From Bacillus sp. B15-48 (lineage in GTDB: Bacteria > Bacillota > Bacilli > Bacillales > Cytobacillaceae), in contig NZ_WOFU01000003.1 in the NCBI RefSeq assembly GCF_016879755.1, positions 533,425 to 597,424 of the forward strand: a stretch of DNA of 64,000 nt, read 5' to 3'. Shown here in pieces: positions 45,007 to 54,033 of this stretch. The first letter of the stretch is position 1. Each line of letters begins with the position of its first letter. The notes under the pieces were generated by a model. The model had not been told where the DNA came from. It made no database searches and saw only the letters and a program-made list of their open reading frames with translations. Position numbers and translations under genes: made by a program.

Positions 45007-45210
45007 ATGGAACAAGGTACAGTTAAATGGTTTAATGCAGAAAAAGGTTTTGGCTTTATCGAACGTGAAAATGGAGACGATGTGTTCGTACACTTCTCTG
45101 CTATCCAAAGTGAAGGCTTCAAATCATTAGACGAAGGTCAAAAAGTAACTTTTGACGTAGAGCAAGGTGCTCGTGGAGCTCAAGCTGCTAACGTTCAAAA
45201 AGCTGCTTAA
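45007..45210 (+). CDS. CspA-family cold-shock protein
   Basis: A 67-residue RNA chaperone. [20 protein letters not shown] carries RNP1 (KGFGFI) and DVFVHFSAI carries RNP2. It has the standard length of Bacillus Csp proteins. The ATG is preceded by AGGAGG, and a long 5' leader and a strong terminator are present. It binds single-stranded RNA and melts structure at low temperature. Confidence 0.95.
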   Translation: MEQGTVKWFNAEKGFGFIERENGDDVFVHFSAIQSEGFKSLDEGQKVTFDVEQGARGAQAANVQKAA

Positions 45211-45226
45211 TCTTATTCGTTTATAC

Positions 45227-45258
45227 AAACAGGCTCTTTATATAGAGCCTGTTTTTTT
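45227..45258 (+). terminator. terminator of the cold-shock gene
   Basis: AAACAGGCTCT-TTATAT-AGAGCCTGTTTTTTT. Confidence 0.95.
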
Positions 45259-45439
45259 ATGTTCTCTGTATTAACACTTAATAAAAATCCTACTCAACAT
45301 TCGAGTCCCCTTCGCTTCTCAAAAACGGCCCAAGTGCAAAAGTAGCGAAAGACATTCTAGATGATTTAATCGAAGCCAACAAGACTACTGTCCAGAATTA
45401 AACTAAAGGGTGGAACAAGGAACTTATCCCTACTGTCCC

Positions 45440-46852
45440 TCACGTTAAGCTGAGGTGGATTGCCTGCCAATTCTTCGATAATGTATTTTGGATTACGCGG
45501 TCACGTTCTGATTTTCCTTTATATAAAGAATAGAAGGACTTGACTAACATCAGCATTTGCGAATAATTAAAGGCTAGTGGGTTCCAGCCATTTAACCACA
45601 TTTTCATGACGTTTCCGGACATCGTTAAGGAATGACCAAGCGTCAGCATGCTGGACAGTTTATAATCGCGCTTCAATGAAGGTGTTGTTGTTGGCTTTGT
45701 CAGCCAATGATAGGCCCGAATGATCACCTCCACACATAGTGGTGCCAGTGACATCACAAGAAAATGATTGAAATTATAACCACCAACAGAATACATTCTC
45801 TCTGCTACTTCATTTAACTTCATCTTTCGAACCGTTCCGCGATCATTAATATCAATATGTGTATCAAACGTAATCGCTTGTGTCAGTGTAAAAAATGGCG
45901 GCGCGACACTTCTTTTCGTCCCGATATCGGTGATAAAATGGCTCAGCGTCTTAATTACCGCCATAAAAATATTCGTTCCATGATAATTGGGGTTATTTAA
46001 CACCGCCAGTTTCCCGCTTTGATCAAAGACTGAAATCGTGCCACTCATACAATCCAACACCCCAAAAATCAACTGTAAGATTGGGTCATGTCCAGGTGTT
46101 TTTAGCCTATGTAGATTTCCATTCATTTTCAACTTGTCAGCTTCCTCGATTATCCGCGAAAAGTGATTAATTTTCACAGCGTCATATGGAGTCGTTGCCC
46201 ACTGTTCTAATACTTTCATTTTTTCATTGTTTTTCGGGTCTAACGAGCTCATCGCCTTGTTCACCCATTTGCCAACTTCACTTTCCTGCCCAGCCGGAAT
46301 ATATTTCTTTGCTCCCTCTGCGGGGAATTTCACAACAAACAAATAAACTAAAAATCCTACTAAAGCTCCCAATCCAACAACTGAATAATCCCACTTATTC
46401 CATTTCAGATTGCCAAATTCTTGATGAAATTGATCCTCAATTTCCTTGAGCTGCCTCGTTGTCAGCATTTGTTTTATCGGATCGGTCGTTAAATCGAGGT
46501 CATATTTCTCTATATAACAATCAATATTTTGCTGATACGTTTCCCAATTTTCTCCTGTTAGAATCGGCACTCGTTCAATTTTCGGAACTCTCTGTTTTAT
46601 TTCAATAAGCTCGGCATTGGAAAGTTGAATCAAACTTGATTCTGTTTCGTTCGTTAAGTCTACCTCCTCACGCTTTAAACCTAACATGGAAAAAAGCTCC
46701 CCCATTTGAGCGTCCGCGGCATCTAAAGCATGAGATTGCTCCTTCTGTCCCTTGTCAAAATCATTTGTTACACCCTCAAGCTCAGCTAATGTTTTTGATG
46801 TTTTCTTTAATTGATCGGTTTGAGCCAGCAATGCTTTTTCAATGTCCTTCAT
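45440..46852 (-). CDS. unrecognised membrane protein, second gene of a two-gene system
   Basis: A 470-residue protein I do not recognise. Residues 1-60 look like a coiled coil (KALLAQTDQLKKTSKTLAEL). A single strong membrane helix (YSVVGLGALVGFLVYLFVV) lies near residues 155-173. Then comes a His-rich segment HRLKTPGHDPILQLIFGVLD and FMAVIKTLSHFITDIGTK, and a helical C-terminal half (FNHFLVMSLAPLCVEVIIRAYHWL). It starts three bases after the preceding gene's stop, so the two are translationally coupled and probably act together. The GHDP and SHFITDIG motifs could be a catalytic or metal site in or near the membrane. Function unknown. Confidence 0.65.
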   Translation of the reverse strand: MKDIEKALLAQTDQLKKTSKTLAELEGVTNDFDKGQKEQSHALDAADAQMGELFSMLGLKREEVDLTNETESSLIQLSNAELIEIKQRVPKIERVPILTGENWETYQQNIDCYIEKYDLDLTTDPIKQMLTTRQLKEIEDQFHQEFGNLKWNKWDYSVVGLGALVGFLVYLFVVKFPAEGAKKYIPAGQESEVGKWVNKAMSSLDPKNNEKMKVLEQWATTPYDAVKINHFSRIIEEADKLKMNGNLHRLKTPGHDPILQLIFGVLDCMSGTISVFDQSGKLAVLNNPNYHGTNIFMAVIKTLSHFITDIGTKRSVAPPFFTLTQAITFDTHIDINDRGTVRKMKLNEVAERMYSVGGYNFNHFLVMSLAPLCVEVIIRAYHWLTKPTTTPSLKRDYKLSSMLTLGHSLTMSGNVMKMWLNGWNPLAFNYSQMLMLVKSFYSLYKGKSERDRVIQNTLSKNWQAIHLSLT

Positions 46853-46855
46853 TTT

Positions 46856-48289
46856 CTACTCCTTCCGATCTAACACCTGTTGGAGATCGATGCCTTTTTC
46901 CTGTAACGTTTTCAGTGCCCGAGTAATCACGGAAAGCTCTTTTCCTAGCTTTTCGATTCGTTTTTTATTTACTTGCTCTTCAAGTGCTAAAGCTACTACT
47001 TTTTCCGAATAAAAGTTCACATCTTCTGCTAGATTATTGATCGTTTTTTGATTATTTTTAATGATTTCTTGGATAAAAAACTCTCGCTTTTGTGTTTTAG
47101 AACGTTCAGATCCACCTGTTAACCATTGAATCCCTTTATACACCCCTACACCCGCAATCACAACGACCCCAATTCCCGTCACCATCGAAGAAAGTCCAAG
47201 GACCCCGCCAAGACCTAATGCGGCAAGTCCAGATGTTAACCCAGCCGCACTCAATCCGACAACGCTTCCACTCATATAAATCGCAGCGATTGGGACCCCG
47301 ACAGAAGCCGCTCGTGCGGACAGCTCTTTCGCATTTTTAATGATTTGGTCATCCTTTACTTCGCCACGCATAATTTTTTCATCATTGATAATTCCTTGTT
47401 CAATTACTTCAATTTGTTTTTCATCTATATTATATCTTTTCGACATTTCCACAATCGTCTCGACGGTCATCACCAAGACATCCTCTTCCCGAACGCGGTG
47501 AACACGAATCATGTCCTTTATGAGCGAAATTCTCAGAGCTGCTTCACTTCCCTTTGGAATCTCCCTTTCCATGAACCCAATCAGTTCATCCAGTGTGTGT
47601 TCTGGTTCTGCTAGATAAGAACGGATTTCATGACGCAATTCCGCACCAAAATTCAACTGCGACATTAAGGTTTGTATTTCAGAAAGAGATTTTCCATCAA
47701 GCTCTCCATTTTCATTGATCACAAATTGGACAATCATCTTTACATAGTTTACTTTAACATCGAACGGCATATCTTCGAGAATCACAATTTTATCGGATTC
47801 ATCAATCATTCCTGTTTCTTTGCTTTTTAAAACTTCCTGTAAAAATAAATAAAACTGTTCGCCATCTAGGTAGTTGTCATTTACATTGATCGTGAGCGGC
47901 TCGTCCGCTCCGACGTCAAGATGTAGCTTATATTTGATTTTATCGGGTTTATTTTTTTGCGGAACACGAATCACTTCTTTTTCTACTTTTTCAAGCCGGT
48001 TAAAAGAAATGCTCACCGGTTTTTCCAACATTTCTTTATAATAAAACGATGCTCGTGTAATCATAAACCCATCTTTTGCACTTCCAAATGCGGTGCTATC
48101 ATAGAGTGCAATCACATTTGACTCATTCACATCATTTCCATAAGCGCTGATTGCGTTTTTTAATTTCTTTTCTGGAATCGAATCCGTCGTAAACACTTTC
48201 CCTAACGACCCGATTATTTTTGGGGCATAGTCTGTAATTATTTTTTCAAAGTCATTTCCTTCACAGCTTTTATCCATCACCATGTCCAT
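46856..48289 (-). CDS. unrecognised PH-like/glycine-zipper protein, first gene of a two-gene system
   Basis: A protein of about 477 residues. Near the N-terminus, FGSAKDGFMITRASFYYKEM and a following strand pattern resemble bacterial PH-like domains (a gate like 'switch on the surface'). The middle is helical and acidic. At residues ~340-405 there is a long Gly/Ala hydrophobic stretch (VGLSAAGLTSGLAALGLGGV...), then a coiled-coil C-terminus. The start is uncertain: I use ATG 48289, downstream of GTGGGTG; ATG 48307 lacks a site. Flanked on the 5' side by a family B repeat. Not recognised as any named family. Confidence 0.6.
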   Translation of the reverse strand: MDMVMDKSCEGNDFEKIITDYAPKIIGSLGKVFTTDSIPEKKLKNAISAYGNDVNESNVIALYDSTAFGSAKDGFMITRASFYYKEMLEKPVSISFNRLEKVEKEVIRVPQKNKPDKIKYKLHLDVGADEPLTINVNDNYLDGEQFYLFLQEVLKSKETGMIDESDKIVILEDMPFDVKVNYVKMIVQFVINENGELDGKSLSEIQTLMSQLNFGAELRHEIRSYLAEPEHTLDELIGFMEREIPKGSEAALRISLIKDMIRVHRVREEDVLVMTVETIVEMSKRYNIDEKQIEVIEQGIINDEKIMRGEVKDDQIIKNAKELSARAASVGVPIAAIYMSGSVVGLSAAGLTSGLAALGLGGVLGLSSMVTGIGVVVIAGVGVYKGIQWLTGGSERSKTQKREFFIQEIIKNNQKTINNLAEDVNFYSEKVVALALEEQVNKKRIEKLGKELSVITRALKTLQEKGIDLQQVLDRKE

Positions 48290-48346
48290 CGCACACACCC
48301 ACTTCATTATGTGATAACATTATATTAATATAAAAATGAAGGTCCA

Positions 48347-48458
48347 ACGAAGCATGGGGACGTACCTTATGCTTCAGTTTACTAATTAAATCAACCATTT
48401 TCCGTTTAATTTAATCTAATCTAATTCAAAGAAGCGAAGGGTACGTCCCTTCGCTTCC
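48347..48458. repeat. family B repeat, copy 3
   Basis: AGCATGGGGACGTACCTTATG...AAGCGAAGGGTACGTCCCTTCGCTTC, a nearly intact copy. It lies upstream of the two-gene system. Confidence 0.9.
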
Positions 48459-48470
48459 CTCGGTGCCTTG

Positions 48471-48517
48471 CCTGACCCCCAGTACGGTAACGCTTTAGCT
48501 CACCGGGACAGGCCCCA
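48471..48517. repeat. family A palindromic repeat, variant
   Basis: CCTGACCCCCAGTACGGTAACGCTTTAGCTCACCGGGACAGGCCCC, with mismatched arms. It directly follows the family B repeat. Confidence 0.7.
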
Positions 48518-48529
48518 AAGCCCATTTAA

Positions 48530-49975
48530 TCACTTTATGGCCTTACTCACTTTTAATTTTTTCCCCTTTATTGTTAAATTCTCCATGGCCTGTAGGACGA
48601 GTGATCCCTTTCCATTAAGAATATCCACATAGGTCAATTGGTCTTTTATTGTGATAATCCCAATATCTTCTGCTGTTACGCCGGAGATATTGGCAATCGT
48701 GCCCACAAAATCTAAAGCACGAAGCTTCTTCTTTTTTCCACCGCTGAAATGGAGTTTTATAATATCTTTGTTCACTCGCGCGGTCTTATTATTATGAACA
48801 ACACGGCGTCCACTGATTTTTTCCACAAATGCAGCTCTTCCGCGATCAACGTCCTCCTGTTTAGGAGGTTCTATTTTGGTGAGTTCAAAGTCAATGTATT
48901 TTTCAATCGCGTTCATGAATTTTCCTTCATAAGGGGTAGAAAAGGTAATCGCTTTTCCTTTATTACCAGCTCGCCCTGTTCTACCTGTTCGGTGAACATA
49001 ACTCTCTTTTTCCATTGGAACATCATAATTGATCACCAACGTCACATTATCAACATCTATTCCCCTTGCTGCTACATCTGTGGCCACAAGATAACGGAAA
49101 TTCCCCATTTTAAACCCATTCATAACGGCAAAGCGATCTTCTTGTTCTAAACCTCCATGAAGTCGTTCACAAGCATAATCCGCTGCCTCCAATTCAGCAA
49201 AAACGGTATCGACGTGTTCTTTCGTCCTGCAAAAAATGATACAGCTATCTGGATTCTCAACGACTGTAACATTTTTAAGAAGAGACATCTTCTCGTCTTC
49301 TTTTACTTGAATTAAAAAATGTTCAATACTGTTGGTTGTCACGCCTGTAGACGCAACCCCAATGTGAATCGGATCTTTCATATACTGATGACAAAGGTTT
49401 TCAACATCTTTGGGCAGTGTTGCCGAAAAGACCATTGTTACTCTTGTTAACGGGAGTGCTTTAATAATCGCTTCAACTTCATCAATGAAGCCCATATTCA
49501 ACATTTCATCTGCCTCATCAATGATTAAATACTTGATTTGATCTAAAAGGAGTGTTCCTCTTTCAATATGATCGATGACGCGCCCAGGCGTTCCGACCAC
49601 TACATGTGTTTTTTGTTGTAGTTCTTCTTTTTGTTTCGCAAAAGGCTCTTTTCCATAAAGGGATATCGCTTTTATCCGTTTGAACCTTCCGATATTGGTC
49701 ATATCTTCTCGAACTTGTACAGCAAGCTCCCTAGTTGGGGTAAGAATGAGCGCCTGGGGTTTTTTCTCCTTCCACTCAACCTGATCGCAAATAGGGATAC
49801 CAAAAGCTGCAGTCTTGCCACTACCCGTTTGAGACTTTACTACAAGGTCCTTATTTTCTAACGCCAATGGAATAGCCTTCCTTTGAACCTCTGTCGGCGT
49901 TTCGTACTTCAACAAAGCAAGTGCTTTATTAATTTCATCGCTTAAATGATATTCCTCAAAACTTACATCGCTCAT
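48530..49975 (-). CDS. dbpA: DbpA-type DEAD-box RNA helicase
   Basis: A 481-residue helicase. The helicase core has [15 protein letters not shown] (Walker A), [33 protein letters not shown] (DEAD), FSATLP and [12 protein letters not shown]...[13 protein letters not shown]. The C-terminal domain (residues ~405-480, [21 protein letters not shown]) is the DbpA RNA-binding domain that recognises hairpin 92 of 23S rRNA. It therefore acts in large-subunit assembly, as YxiN of B. subtilis. Confidence 0.93.
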   Translation of the reverse strand: MSDVSFEEYHLSDEINKALALLKYETPTEVQRKAIPLALENKDLVVKSQTGSGKTAAFGIPICDQVEWKEKKPQALILTPTRELAVQVREDMTNIGRFKRIKAISLYGKEPFAKQKEELQQKTHVVVGTPGRVIDHIERGTLLLDQIKYLIIDEADEMLNMGFIDEVEAIIKALPLTRVTMVFSATLPKDVENLCHQYMKDPIHIGVASTGVTTNSIEHFLIQVKEDEKMSLLKNVTVVENPDSCIIFCRTKEHVDTVFAELEAADYACERLHGGLEQEDRFAVMNGFKMGNFRYLVATDVAARGIDVDNVTLVINYDVPMEKESYVHRTGRTGRAGNKGKAITFSTPYEGKFMNAIEKYIDFELTKIEPPKQEDVDRGRAAFVEKISGRRVVHNNKTARVNKDIIKLHFSGGKKKKLRALDFVGTIANISGVTAEDIGIITIKDQLTYVDILNGKGSLVLQAMENLTIKGKKLKVSKAIK

Positions 49976-50130
49976 GTTTGGCCCTCATTTATTAGTTTTT
50001 TCGACAATATGTATAAGATTCTCTTTCGAAAAAATTATATTCGTCATTACTAGAGTCCATTATACGTGAACTTCCCAACAAAGCGACTTTTATTTTCAGG
50101 AAGCACGGGGACGCAGTAAGATGGGGGATA

Positions 50131-50233
50131 AGCATGGGGACGTACCTTATGCTTCAGTTTACTAATTAGATCAACCATTTTCCGTTTAATTTAATCTAAT
50201 TCAAAGAAGCAAAGGGTACGTCCCTTCGCTTCG
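50131..50233. repeat. family B repeat, copy 4
   Basis: AGCATGGGGACGTACC...GCAAAGGGTACGTCCCTTCGCTTC. Its right end joins a nuclease gene remnant, so it appears to have inserted into, or deleted, the 5' part of that gene. Confidence 0.9.
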
Positions 50234-50238
50234 TTCGA

Positions 50239-50439
50239 TTAGCTATCAAGTGTGACGGCAAAGAAAACCATTCAACTCCTGCACAAAAAGCACATGATAG
50301 ACGAAAAGATGCCTATCTCCATAAAAACGGTTGGAAAGTTCTGCGGTTTAGTGGTCGACAGATTAATTATGAATTAAACAATGTAGTTAAACACATCAAT
50401 AAGGAGTGCAGAAAATGTGAAATTGAAAAGAAAAGTTAA
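50239..50439 (+). pseudogene. DUF559-type PD-(D/E)XK nuclease, C-terminal remnant
   Basis: Sixty-six codons remain: AIKCDGKENHSTPAQKAHDR...RKDAYLHKNGWKVLRFSGRQI...NNVVKHINKECRK, then a stop. This is the end of the DUF559 nuclease family, whose Glu/Asp-x-Lys core has been lost upstream. The family B repeat abuts its 5' end. Confidence 0.75.
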
Positions 50440-50583
50440 AAAAGGTGTTAAAGTTATATTTTCATCAGCATCTTACTTGTAAGTTGATTTACGTCAACAG
50501 TAGACTATATAAAACAAAACCCTACAAACGTTTCAACGAGGTTATTTATGATTTCCTTACGTTTTCTAGTTGCACTTAGGTTA

Positions 50584-50666
50584 GCGTAGGGACGTACCCT
50601 ACGCTTTCCTCCCGACCCATAATTTCTTTTCCAATATAGAAGCACAGGGTACGTCCCCATGCTTCT
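50584..50666. repeat. family C palindromic repeat
   Basis: GCGTAGGGACGTACCCTACGCTTCC is a perfect small hairpin. It is followed by ATAATTTCTTTTCC and then an inverse arm GAAGCACAGGGTACGTCCCC. The same element occurs at 59889. Confidence 0.9.
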
Positions 50667-50737
50667 CAGGAAGATAACTCTTAAAAATGGTTTTGAAATG
50701 GAAAAAAGGGGGCACCCGAATGCTGACCAATCGAAAA

Positions 50738-50764
50738 AATGCGCACCCTAATGGGCTACGCATT
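50738..50764 (-). terminator. terminator of the two-component system
   Basis: On the minus strand AATGCGTAGCCCATTAGGGTGCGCATT is followed by TTTTCG. It overlaps the kinase stop codon. Confidence 0.8.
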
Positions 50765-52217
50765 ATTTGAATAAGGTTAAAATAAATGTACTGCCTTGTC
50801 CGACTTTGCTTCGGGCTTCCATCTTCCCACCATGGGCCTCGACAAATCCCTTCGCAATCGAAAGACCAAGGCCTGTGCCACTTTCTTTTCGCGACCTTGA
50901 GGGATCTCCTTTATAAAACCGTTCAAAAATAAACGGCAAAACATCCTCAGAAATTCCTGGACCATTATCACGGACGATAACCGTGCAAGATGCATCTGTT
51001 TCAGTGAGCGTCATTTCGACCACTCCGTTTTCTTCGGTATGACGAAGGGCATTGCCGGTTAAATTGACCATCACTTGAGTCATGCGGTCGCGATCGATTT
51101 CAAGCAAGCACTCTTCGGGAAGTTGTTCACAACTTAGAGTGATGTTTTTTTCCTCGGCCATCCATTGCAAACTAGCGCAAACTCGCTGAATCAGTTCGCT
51201 AATATTGGTCTGTTTTTTAGTAAGCGGCAAGGTTCCGGCTTCAGCGAGGCTGATTTGCTGGAGATCACTGACCAAGCGATTGAGGCGGTAGACTTCATCG
51301 GTTAGTTCAAGAATCACTTCTTCACTTGGTTCAATTGCTCCTTCTTGAATCGCTTCTAATTTCCCTTGGAAAATCGCCAATGGGGTTCGCAACTCGTGCG
51401 CGACATCAGCGACAAGTGCCTGTCTCGCTTCTTCATTTCGCGCTAACTTTCGCGCCATGTCATTAAAAGCCGCTCCGAGTTCATAAAATTCATCCTTCGT
51501 ACGAATCTTCACTTCGCTCACCTTTTGACCACGAGCAAGTTGCTTTGTTGCCGTCATTAATTTTCTTAGCGGATTGGTGATTGTACGCGCGATCCAGAAA
51601 CTGATGAAGAGCGCCAAGCCTGCGGCAATCAAACTGCTAATAACGATCGCCCGATTCGACGTTTGGATGAACTCCTCCTCTAGCGTTTGCCATCCGTTTT
51701 GCTGAAGAACAAGTGTCCCTTGATGTTCACCGCCAACGATCAACTCGACCGCTTGTCCGCGAAAGTCTTCCCCGTCTTCACCGATTCTTGTCTGGGTACT
51801 ATCAGCAATCACTGTTCCTTCTTTGTCCAGTAAAAGCAGATCTGCACTCGTCATCATGGCACTCATACCGAACCCGATGCCCGAATTCATTCCGCCTCGA
51901 CCATGCATCCCTCCCATTCCTTGTCCGCTGCCATCTGGCATGACCGGTACCTGATTATCATTATCGGTCATTCGCCATCCTTGTCCGCTGCTCAGATTGG
52001 CTTCAAACAACACCTGCTGAACATTGTCCCATGAGCCCGTTTGTTCATAATAATTTTCAAGGCTTTGTTTCATCCGCTCTAATAATCCAAAATGAGACTT
52101 ATCGATGTAGGTTTCAAATGTGTCCTCGATACTTCCTTTTAAAATAAAAGCTTGAACAGCTCCCATCGAAAAAACGATTAAAATAAAGGCAAAAATCAGC
52201 TTATGCTGGAGTTTCAT
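50763..52217 (-). CDS. sensor histidine kinase with Met/Gly-rich sensor domain
   Basis: A 484-residue kinase. Two membrane helices (residues ~8-25 and ~193-212) enclose an extracellular sensor domain with a Met/Gly/His-rich insert (SGQGMGGMHGRGGMNSGIGF) and a strand-rich core. A HAMP linker follows (residues ~213-265), then the H-box DVAHELRTPL, N-box MVNLTGNALRHTEEN and G-boxes RDNGPGIS and SGTGLGLSIAKGFVEAHGG. The response-regulator gene overlaps it by four bases upstream. Confidence 0.92.
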   Translation of the reverse strand: MKLQHKLIFAFILIVFSMGAVQAFILKGSIEDTFETYIDKSHFGLLERMKQSLENYYEQTGSWDNVQQVLFEANLSSGQGWRMTDNDNQVPVMPDGSGQGMGGMHGRGGMNSGIGFGMSAMMTSADLLLLDKEGTVIADSTQTRIGEDGEDFRGQAVELIVGGEHQGTLVLQQNGWQTLEEEFIQTSNRAIVISSLIAAGLALFISFWIARTITNPLRKLMTATKQLARGQKVSEVKIRTKDEFYELGAAFNDMARKLARNEEARQALVADVAHELRTPLAIFQGKLEAIQEGAIEPSEEVILELTDEVYRLNRLVSDLQQISLAEAGTLPLTKKQTNISELIQRVCASLQWMAEEKNITLSCEQLPEECLLEIDRDRMTQVMVNLTGNALRHTEENGVVEMTLTETDASCTVIVRDNGPGISEDVLPFIFERFYKGDPSRSRKESGTGLGLSIAKGFVEAHGGKMEARSKVGQGSTFILTLFK

Positions 52218-52915
52218 TTTTTCTCACCAAAGCGATACCCAATGCCATAAACCGTATGAATATAGACTGGCGCGGCCGGGTCTTGTTCAATCTTTTTTCG
52301 CAAATTGCTCACATGTGTATCAATCGAACGCTCATAATGAATATAAGCCTCCCCCATAACGAGATCTAACAACTGAAGACGACTAAACACGCGACCAGGC
52401 TTACGGGCTAGTGTGATTAAAATTTTATATTCGGTTGGCGTGAGACTGATCAGCTCATTATTCACCTTAACTTCATAGGTTGATTCATTCATTTCAATTG
52501 GTCCCCGTTTCAGAATCTCGTCAGGCTCATCGAGTTCGATGGAGCTCGGACCACTTCTTCTTAAAACGGTTTTTATCCGGGCAACGAGCTCACGCAAACT
52601 AAAGGGCTTCGTGATATAATCATCGGCTCCCATCTCGAGTCCCAACAGCTTATCAATTTCCTCTGACTTGGCCGTTAGCATGATTACAGGCATGTTTCGA
52701 TCGTGCATGCGGATTTCACGCAATGTTTCGATGCCATCTTTGTTCGGCATCATCACATCAAGCAGAATAAGGTCAACTGGGTTGGTTTTGACTACTTTCA
52801 ACGCCTCCTCACCATCCTCCGCCTCAACGGTGTCATATCCCTCATTTGTTAAATACGCCGTTAACGTATCCCGTAATTTTTTTTCATCATCAACGATTGC
52901 AATCCGCTTTGCCAT
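52214..52915 (-). CDS. OmpR-family response regulator
   Basis: A 233-residue regulator. The receiver domain has IVDDEKKLR, the phosphorylated Asp in LILLDVMMPNKDG, and LTAKSEEIDKLLGLEMGADDYITKPF. The C-terminal winged helix has LTPTEYKILITLARKPGRVFSRLQLLDLVMG and a DNA-recognition helix SIDTHVSNLRKKI. Start at ATG 52915, with AAGGAG upstream; the earlier ATG is too close to that site. Confidence 0.95.
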   Translation of the reverse strand: MAKRIAIVDDEKKLRDTLTAYLTNEGYDTVEAEDGEEALKVVKTNPVDLILLDVMMPNKDGIETLREIRMHDRNMPVIMLTAKSEEIDKLLGLEMGADDYITKPFSLRELVARIKTVLRRSGPSSIELDEPDEILKRGPIEMNESTYEVKVNNELISLTPTEYKILITLARKPGRVFSRLQLLDLVMGEAYIHYERSIDTHVSNLRKKIEQDPAAPVYIHTVYGIGYRFGEKK

Positions 52916-53054
52916 CCTGCTCATCTCCTTCTTCTGCTTCTATTATAACAACCGCATTGCCATTCGCTTAGTGAAAAAATATGAAGAGTTTTCTACGGAA
53001 TAAACAGGTTTATAGAAATCGGGGCGATTGTGCGGCTTGCTTTTAAGAAGGCTT

Positions 53055-53090
53055 AAAAAAAGTGCTCCAAATGGAACACTTTTCTCAGGT
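53055..53090 (-). terminator. terminator of the secreted Met/Gly-rich gene
   Basis: On the minus strand AAAAGTGTTCC-ATTT-GGAGCACTTTTTTT ends the gene at 53106 and separates it from the two-component operon. Confidence 0.9.
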
Positions 53091-53105
53091 AAATCAGGCA
53101 GTGGT

Positions 53106-53732
53106 TTAGAAGCTCCCGGCATTTCTATGCATTCTACCACCCTGGCTCATCCCCATATGGCCAGCGCCGCGGCCATTCCTTGGACCAATTTCATCTTGGT
53201 TCATCATTGCTTCCATCCTTGCTTCGTGGTTGGTCAACATCGCTTCCATTTGCCCTTCAGAAATCTGACCAGTTTCAATGAGGGGCTGAAGCTTTGCCTT
53301 ATGTTCCTCGACGATCACATTAAGCAACTCCTCGACCTCGATTCCTTTTTCGGCAGCTAAGTCTGCGATCGATTTACCTTCAGAACGCGCCGCATATAGG
53401 TCTTCTGCTGTCATCCCAAGTTCCTCGGCAATCACTTCATGCATGCTGCCCGCAAAAGCTTGTCCTCCCCCCGCGGCGCCGCGGCCCATGCCCATGCCCA
53501 TGCCTGCATTTTTGCCATATCCTGCGCCTTTGCCAATTGTTGGCTCACCAGTGATTGGGCAAATATAATCCACATTTGTCTGTTGTACATTATCATTCCC
53601 ATTCACCGCTTTTTGACTTGCGGGAGATGCTTGAATGCTTTCCGCTGTTGATTCACCAAGCGGAGCAAACATCGCACCCAAGGTAAAGGCTCCGACAATG
53701 ACCCCAGTTACGAATAGCTTTTTGGTTTTCAT
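53106..53732 (-). CDS. secreted DUF2680-like protein, Met/Gly-rich
   Basis: A 208-residue secreted protein with a signal peptide (first ~28 residues, cut probably after STA). YICPITGEPTIGKGAG is followed by a Met/Gly run (NAGMGMGMGRGAAGGGQ). Helical segments with EELGMTAEDLYAARSEGKSI and LAAEKGIEVEELLNVIVEEHK follow, as in YckD/DUF2680 proteins. The C-terminus is again Met/Gly/Arg-rich (NGRGAGHMGMSQGGRMH). The same Met/Gly composition appears in the sensor domain of the adjacent kinase. Confidence 0.75.
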   Translation of the reverse strand: MKTKKLFVTGVIVGAFTLGAMFAPLGESTAESIQASPASQKAVNGNDNVQQTNVDYICPITGEPTIGKGAGYGKNAGMGMGMGRGAAGGGQAFAGSMHEVIAEELGMTAEDLYAARSEGKSIADLAAEKGIEVEELLNVIVEEHKAKLQPLIETGQISEGQMEAMLTNHEARMEAMMNQDEIGPRNGRGAGHMGMSQGGRMHRNAGSF

Positions 53733-53987
53733 TTTCCTCTCCTCCTTGTCTTTCGTCTTTCTATCTTCACTATTATCGTACCAAGTATATTTCCAGAAGC
53801 TTTTGAGGAAATGTTAAGATTTTGTCAAGATTAGGATTGATAGTTTGTTTTTTTCCGAAACAATGAACGTAACAACTGGATTCGCTCGCCTTCTTAAAAT
53901 GATCGATTTGAGCACCAATCACGCTTCAAGCAAACAAACTTTACCCACTACCGTGCTGGGGGGACAGGCACGCGGAATCAATTCGAA

Positions 53988-54033
53988 AAGAAACGGCAGA
54001 AAGAAACGGCAGAACCGTCCCGGTGTTTCTTTA
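53988..54033. repeat. family D repeat, partial copy
   Basis: AAGAAACGGCAG is duplicated, then GAACCGTCCCGGTGTTTCTTT, at the stop of the HupE-like gene. Confidence 0.75.

Noticed and set aside
45321..45401. Possible C-terminal gene remnant (KNGPSAKVAKDILDDLIEAN then KTTVQN)
   Set aside because: The 26 codons look protein-like and end in a stop, but there is no ribosome site, no upstream frame and no family, so I do not list it as a feature.
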